Below are positions 33,317 to 36,840 of a stretch of DNA of 36,840 bases, one piece after another. The DNA comes from Methylobacterium ajmalii (GTDB taxonomy: Bacteria > Pseudomonadota > Alphaproteobacteria > Rhizobiales > Beijerinckiaceae), in assembly GCF_016613415.1 (NCBI RefSeq), contig NZ_JACWCT010000086.1, forward strand, positions 10,993 through 47,832, given 5' to 3'. The number at the start of each line of letters is the position of its first letter. Within the stretch, counting starts at the first letter, position 1. Below the pieces are notes generated by a model. That model was not told the origin of the DNA and made no database searches. It saw nothing but the letters and a program-made list of their open reading frames with translations. Both the position numbers and the translations under genes were made by a program.

Positions 33317-33958
33317 TCACGCCCCGATCAATCCCCCGAGCCCGGCATGGGCCGCCTTGGCGGCGGCGGCGGCCCGGGAGGTGACGTCGAGGGCGCGCAG
33401 GAGCGCCGAGACGTGGATGCGGACGGTGAAGGGCGAGATGTCGAGCTCGCGGGCGATCTCCTTGTTGGTCCGCCCCTGCGCGACGAGGCGCAGGACGTCG
33501 CGCTGGCGCTGCGTCAGCGGCGGCAGGCCGGGCTGGCTCACCACGAGGTCGGTGCGCGGGTTGCGCCGAATGACGAACTCGCCGTCGCGCACCGCCGTGA
33601 TCGCCACGGCGATCTCCGCGGCGGGCAGCGACTTGGCGATGAAGCCGTCGGCCCCCTCCTCCATGACGGTGCGGATCAGGGCTTCGTCCTCGATCATCGA
33701 CACGACGATGATCGAGGTCTTCGGGAATTCCTCGCGCAGCGCGCGGATCGACCGTTGCGGGTCGAGGCCGGGAAAGAGCAGGTCGAGGAAGACCGCCTGC
33801 GGCGGGGCGGCCCGGGCGAGGTCCAGGACCTCGTCCATCGTATCGGCCTCCCGCACGCGCGCCTGCGGGTAGAGCCGCTCGGCGATGTGGCGCATCCCCT
33901 GGCGGAACAGCGGGTGGTCGTCGGCGACGATGACGGTCTCGATCCTGCGGACGGTCAT
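33317..33958 (-). CDS. NarL/LuxR-family response regulator
   Basis: A 213-residue regulator. The receiver domain (about residues 5-122) has VIVADDHPLF with the acidic pair, AVFLDLLFPG with the phosphoacceptor Asp (about residue 57), VVSMIEDEA and IAKSLP with the conserved Lys. The C-terminal helix-turn-helix (about 148-205) reads LTQRQRDVLRLVAQGRTNKEIARELDISPFTVRIHVSALLRAL, a standard NarL-type motif. The ATG at 33958 starts at family homology. It is probably phosphorylated by the hybrid kinase encoded two genes downstream. TAGGACA words occur upstream of this gene and of the next one. Confidence 0.92.
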   Translation of the reverse strand: MTVRRIETVIVADDHPLFRQGMRHIAERLYPQARVREADTMDEVLDLARAAPPQAVFLDLLFPGLDPQRSIRALREEFPKTSIIVVSMIEDEALIRTVMEEGADGFIAKSLPAAEIAVAITAVRDGEFVIRRNPRTDLVVSQPGLPPLTQRQRDVLRLVAQGRTNKEIARELDISPFTVRIHVSALLRALDVTSRAAAAAKAAHAGLGGLIGA

Positions 33959-34251
33959 TCCGGCCCCGAAACCTTCATGCGAGCCGCCCTCCACGGTGCC
34001 GGGCCGAGCCTGCGAGCCTGCAGGCCGAGCGCCCGTCGCAAAGGCACGTACCCCAAGGGTCGTCCGATGCCTCATAGGACATATGCACTAGTAGACCGGT
34101 TTTCGGGGCCTGTCTAGAAACCTCTCACAGGGTCGCGATAGGACATCGGACCCGCCTTTCGAACAATTTCAATCTGATCGTCGTGGCTCGATCGGCCGGA
34201 AGCGCCGGGGCTACGTCGCAATTACGATGACGGTTTTCGGGGGTGCGGCGA
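33959..34251. promoter_or_regulatory. Divergent regulatory region between the regulator and AAA+ operons
   Basis: This 293-bp region is less GC-rich around 34078-34185 and separates the leftward response-regulator operon from the rightward membrane/AAA+ operon. ATAGGACAT occurs at 34074-34082 and 34138-34146 in the same orientation. TAGGACA also lies at 33284-33290, 81 bp before the next leftward gene. I cannot place promoter boxes with confidence, and I see no gene. Confidence 0.45.
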
Positions 34252-34851
34252 ATGTCGGATAACGAGCGCGCAATTCTTGAGCGCCAAACAGAGGCGCGCG
34301 CCGGAAATCCCGGCGCGGCGGTGCCGCCGCCGGCCGCCGCTCCGCCCAAATCGGCCGTCTCGCCCGGCGTGATCGCGGCCATCGGCGGCGTGGTGGCGGC
34401 GGGCGTCGTCGCCGGGACGCTGCTCCTCGGCGGGGCCGAGAAGACCGGCACCGTCGAGCGGCCGGCCCTGTCCCTCGTGAAGGCGAGCGAGATCGACAAG
34501 GCCAGCGGCACCGTCGCGCCGGAGGAGAAGGACAAGGTCGTCGAGGAGGCGAAGGCCTGCCGGGCGCCGCTCGCGAGCATGCGCCTGTCGAGGACGACGG
34601 CGAAGGGCGGCGGCGTGGTGCGGATCCGGGCCGGCAACTACCTGTCGCCGGCATTCACCGTCGCGGACGGGCCGATCGTCGTCGCGGTGCCGTTCCCCGG
34701 CCCCTACGAGGCCGGCAAGGGCGAGATCGTGATCGAGGGCGCGGCCAAGGACGTGTTCGTCCAGCTGAGCCCGGGCCTCACCGTCGACACCACCGAGGCG
34801 GTCAAGCGCATCCCGGTGATCTGGGATACCAGCAAGCCCTGCGGAGCCTGA
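34252..34851 (+). CDS. Single-pass membrane protein of unknown function, AAA+ operon
   Basis: A 199-residue protein. Residues 1-40 are polar and then rich in Pro and Ala (AAVPPPAAAPPK). One hydrophobic segment spans about 41-61 (GVIAAIGGVVAAGVVAGTLLL). The remaining 135 residues should be outside the cytoplasm and contain two Cys, a KGGGVVRIRAGNYL strand, AVPFPGPYEAGKG and a C-terminal SKPCGA. I recognise no family. The ATG at 34252 is preceded by GGGGGTG (34238-34244); a GTG at 34243 is in frame. It ends 3 nt before the first AAA+ gene, so the two are almost certainly cotranslated and may form a membrane complex. Confidence 0.75.
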   Translation: MSDNERAILERQTEARAGNPGAAVPPPAAAPPKSAVSPGVIAAIGGVVAAGVVAGTLLLGGAEKTGTVERPALSLVKASEIDKASGTVAPEEKDKVVEEAKACRAPLASMRLSRTTAKGGGVVRIRAGNYLSPAFTVADGPIVVAVPFPGPYEAGKGEIVIEGAAKDVFVQLSPGLTVDTTEAVKRIPVIWDTSKPCGA

Positions 34852-34854
34852 GCG

Positions 34855-35952
34855 GTGTCGAAATCGGCCATCGTTCCGTTCGTCGTCTCGGGCCTCGTCG
34901 TCGCGGTCCTGACGCCGCTCCTGCTCAGCACCGAGTACGGCCCCGCCGCCTGGTGGAACGCGGCCTCGACCGAGATGCGCTGGCGCGCCGCCATCGGGGT
35001 CGCGGTCGCCGTCATGGCGGCCCTCGGGCTCTTCGTCACCGCGCTTGCAGGCCGCCGCGCCGAAGCGGCGCTCGGCCAGCCGCCGGCCGGCCTCCTCGGC
35101 CTGCCGCGCCTGATCCTCGCCCCGCGCCGGGTCGTCGAGGCCCGCTCGCCCGAGGCCGTGATCGCGACGCTCGAGGACATGGTCGGGCTCGCGCCGGTCA
35201 AGCGCGAGGTGAACGCGCTCATCGCCCGGCTCGAACTGGAGCAGCGGCGGCGCGCCGAAGGGCTGCCGGTCTCCGCGATCAGCCAGCACATGATCTTCAC
35301 CGGCCCCCCGGGCGTCGGCAAGACCGAGGTCGCGAGGGCGATCGGCGAGATCTTTCGCTCCCTCGAGGTCCTGCGCCGCGGCCACCTCGTCGAGGTCGAC
35401 CGGGCCGGGCTGGTGGCGGGCTATGTCGGCCAGACCGCCGCCAAGACCCTGGAGAAGTGCCGCGAGGCGCTCGACGGCATCCTGTTCATCGACGAGGCCT
35501 ACACGCTCGCCGGCGGCAGCGGGGGCAACGACTTCGGCAAGGAGGCGATCGACACGCTGCTGAAGTTCATGGAGGACAACCGCGACCGGATCATCGTGAT
35601 CGTCGCCGGCTACACCAACGACATGCGCCGGTTCGTCGACACCAATCCGGGGCTCGCGGGCCGCTTCACCAAGACGATCGAGTTCCCGCCCTACAGCCCG
35701 AAGGACCTCTGCGAGATCCTGCGCCGGATGGCGGCGCGCCAGCAATTCACCCTGCCGGACGGGTTCGAGGCGCGCCTCACGCCCTGGCTCGCCCAGCGCG
35801 CCCGGGCCGACGACTGGTCGAACGCCCGCGAGATGCGCACCCTGCTGGAGAAGGCCCGCGAGGCCCAGGCCGCCCGGGTCGCCCGCGAGGGCGGCGACCA
35901 TCGCCGCATCGAGATCGTCGACCTGCTCCGGGCGACCGGCGAGGACGCCTGA
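34855..35952 (+). CDS. Membrane-anchored AAA+ ATPase, CbbX/SpoVK/EccA type (first copy)
   Basis: A 365-residue protein. Two hydrophobic segments (about residues 5-25 and 45-65) with a short loop carry an AAA+ domain into the cytoplasm. Walker A GPPGVGKT is at 150-157, the pore-loop region GLVAGYVGQTAAKT at 185-198, Walker B ILFIDEA at 209-215, sensor 1 near Asn255, and a probable Arg finger in GLAGRFTK at Arg270. The domain resembles CbbX (Rubisco activase of red type), SpoVK and EccA, but those I know lack such an N-terminal anchor. The start is the GTG at 34855, 3 nt after the previous stop. Probably a hexameric remodelling ATPase; substrate unknown. Confidence 0.85.
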   Translation: MSKSAIVPFVVSGLVVAVLTPLLLSTEYGPAAWWNAASTEMRWRAAIGVAVAVMAALGLFVTALAGRRAEAALGQPPAGLLGLPRLILAPRRVVEARSPEAVIATLEDMVGLAPVKREVNALIARLELEQRRRAEGLPVSAISQHMIFTGPPGVGKTEVARAIGEIFRSLEVLRRGHLVEVDRAGLVAGYVGQTAAKTLEKCREALDGILFIDEAYTLAGGSGGNDFGKEAIDTLLKFMEDNRDRIIVIVAGYTNDMRRFVDTNPGLAGRFTKTIEFPPYSPKDLCEILRRMAARQQFTLPDGFEARLTPWLAQRARADDWSNAREMRTLLEKAREAQAARVAREGGDHRRIEIVDLLRATGEDA

Positions 35953-35990
35953 TCACGCCACACAGCCCCGGCCGCCCGAGATCCGCGCGC

Positions 35991-36018
35991 CGCCCGCGAG
36001 GGCATGGCCGCGCGGGCG
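35991..36018 (+). promoter_or_regulatory. Hairpin between the two AAA+ genes
   Basis: CGCCCGCG (35991-35998) and CGCGGGCG (36011-36018) are perfect 8-bp arms around a 12-nt loop in the 100-nt gap between the tandem ATPase genes. It could modulate expression of the second gene; there is no T-run. Confidence 0.35.
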
Positions 36019-36052
36019 ATCGGCCCGCCCCCTCGAAGGTCCGTGACACCCC

Positions 36053-36840
36053 ATGGAACGCCTCGACAAGCATCCCGCGGCCGTCTTCCTCGTCATCGTG
36101 CTGGGCGCGACGGGCGCGCTCCTCGCCCTGCGGCCGGACCTCCTCGGGGGGCTTGCCGCCTCGCCCGGGGCGACGCTTCGCAACGGCCTGATCCTCGGCG
36201 GCCTCGTCCTGGGCCTGCTGGCGGCGAGCTACATCCCGGCGCGGATCGAGGGGATGCGGCGCACGATGGCCGCGTCCCGCGCCGCCCGCCGGATCCGGCC
36301 GATCCGGTTCGAGGACGACGGCGCGGCCGCCGAGAAGCGCGATACGCTGGCCACCGCGCTGGCGACCCTGGAGGGCATGGTCGGCCTCGAACCGGTCAAG
36401 CTCGAGGTGAAGGGCGTCATTGCCCGGATGCAGGTCGAGCAGCAGCGCCGTGCCCAGAACCTGCCGGTCGCCGCGATGAGCCAGCACATGGTGTTCACCG
36501 GGCCTCCCGGCGTCGGCAAGACCGAGGTCGCCCGCATCCTCGGCCACGTGTTCAAGGCGCTGCGGGTGCTGCGCAAGGGCCACGTCGTCGAGGTCGACCG
36601 CGCCGGGCTGGTGGCGGGCTATGCCGGCCAGACCGCGATCAAGACCCTGGAGCGCTGCCGGGAAGCCCTCGACGGCATCCTGTTCATCGACGAGGCCTAC
36701 ACGCTCGCCGGCGGCAGCGGGGGCAACGACTTCGGCAAGGAGGCGATCGACACGCTGCTGAAGTTCATGGAGGACAACCGCGACCGGATCATCGTGATCG
36801 TCGCCGGCTACACCAACGACATGCGGCGGTTCGTCGACGC
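36053..36840 (+). CDS. Membrane-anchored AAA+ ATPase, second copy (cut by window end)
   Basis: The frame is open from the ATG at 36053 to the window edge, 262 complete codons. Like the first copy it has two N-terminal hydrophobic segments (about residues 8-28 and 44-62), then a linker and the AAA+ domain: [19 protein letters not shown] (Walker A about 150-157), [24 protein letters not shown] (Walker B), and AGYTND. The N-terminal third differs clearly from the first copy, while the Walker B to sensor 1 region is identical in DNA. Both copies may form mixed or separate rings at the membrane. No clear ribosome site; GAAGGT (36035-36040) is a weak candidate. Confidence 0.85.
   Translation, partial: MERLDKHPAAVFLVIVLGATGALLALRPDLLGGLAASPGATLRNGLILGGLVLGLLAASYIPARIEGMRRTMAASRAARRIRPIRFEDDGAAAEKRDTLATALATLEGMVGLEPVKLEVKGVIARMQVEQQRRAQNLPVAAMSQHMVFTGPPGVGKTEVARILGHVFKALRVLRKGHVVEVDRAGLVAGYAGQTAIKTLERCREALDGILFIDEAYTLAGGSGGNDFGKEAIDTLLKFMEDNRDRIIVIVAGYTNDMRRFVD
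36668..36825 (+). repeat. 158-nt exact repeat shared by the tandem AAA+ genes
   Basis: Positions 36668-36825 are identical to 35470-35627, including all synonymous positions. After one mismatch, 12 more bases match. Sequence on the 5' side diverges at once to ordinary paralogue similarity. The block covers Walker B to sensor 1. Confidence 0.9.

Noticed and set aside
34855..35952. First AAA+ protein as a true Rubisco activase CbbX
   Set aside because: No Rubisco genes are adjacent, and the two N-terminal membrane segments do not fit soluble CbbX.

Overview
The window is 36.8 kb of very GC-rich DNA with strong G/C preference at third codon positions. Its polyol and sugar-acid catabolic operons, its alphaproteobacterial type of SUV3-like helicase, and its intergenic palindromes that start with a CCTCATCCCGAG-type arm point to a Rhizobiales alphaproteobacterium. 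Methylobacterium or a close relative is my best guess, inferred without any database search. No rRNA, tRNA, CRISPR array or insertion sequence is visible.

Left part (1-8.2 kb): a ribitol-type operon reads rightward. It encodes a sugar-type ABC transporter (binding protein, single-domain ATPase, permease), a short-chain dehydrogenase very like Klebsiella ribitol 2-dehydrogenase, and an FGGY kinase. Together they would import ribitol and convert it to D-ribulose and D-ribulose 5-phosphate. A SUV3-family RNA helicase follows. On the opposite strand is a small envelope operon (8251-10270) whose junctions are ATGA overlaps, headed by a reading frame that has no stop before the next gene. A soluble chemotaxis transducer with a protoglobin-like domain that appears to lack its haem-ligating His comes next (10803-12173).

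Middle (12.2-21.5 kb): a mannitol/arabinitol catabolic locus equivalent to mtlEFGKDYZ of Pseudomonas fluorescens or smo/mtlK of rhizobia. The dehydrogenase mtlK is separated from the transporter smoEFGK, fructokinase and xylulokinase by a higBA-like toxin-antitoxin pair on the other strand. A large nested palindrome lies between the binding-protein gene and the permease genes.

21.5-26.8 kb: a MocR-type (GntR plus aminotransferase) regulator is divergent from degradative HMG-CoA reductase, an orphan LIV-type binding protein and HMG-CoA lyase. This looks like a mevalonate or HMG-CoA degradation unit yielding acetyl-CoA and acetoacetate. It is followed by a hicAB pair in which the toxin gene carries an in-frame stop.

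27.8-34 kb, leftward: galactarate dehydratase (garD), then an OmpA-like periplasmic protein, a hybrid histidine kinase, an exported protein of unknown function and a NarL/LuxR response regulator, probably one signalling operon. Right end (34.2 kb to edge), rightward: a single-pass membrane protein followed by two tandem membrane-anchored CbbX/EccA-like AAA+ ATPases, the second cut off by the window edge. These share a 158-nt stretch with no differences. This last group is the best candidate in the window for an undescribed system.
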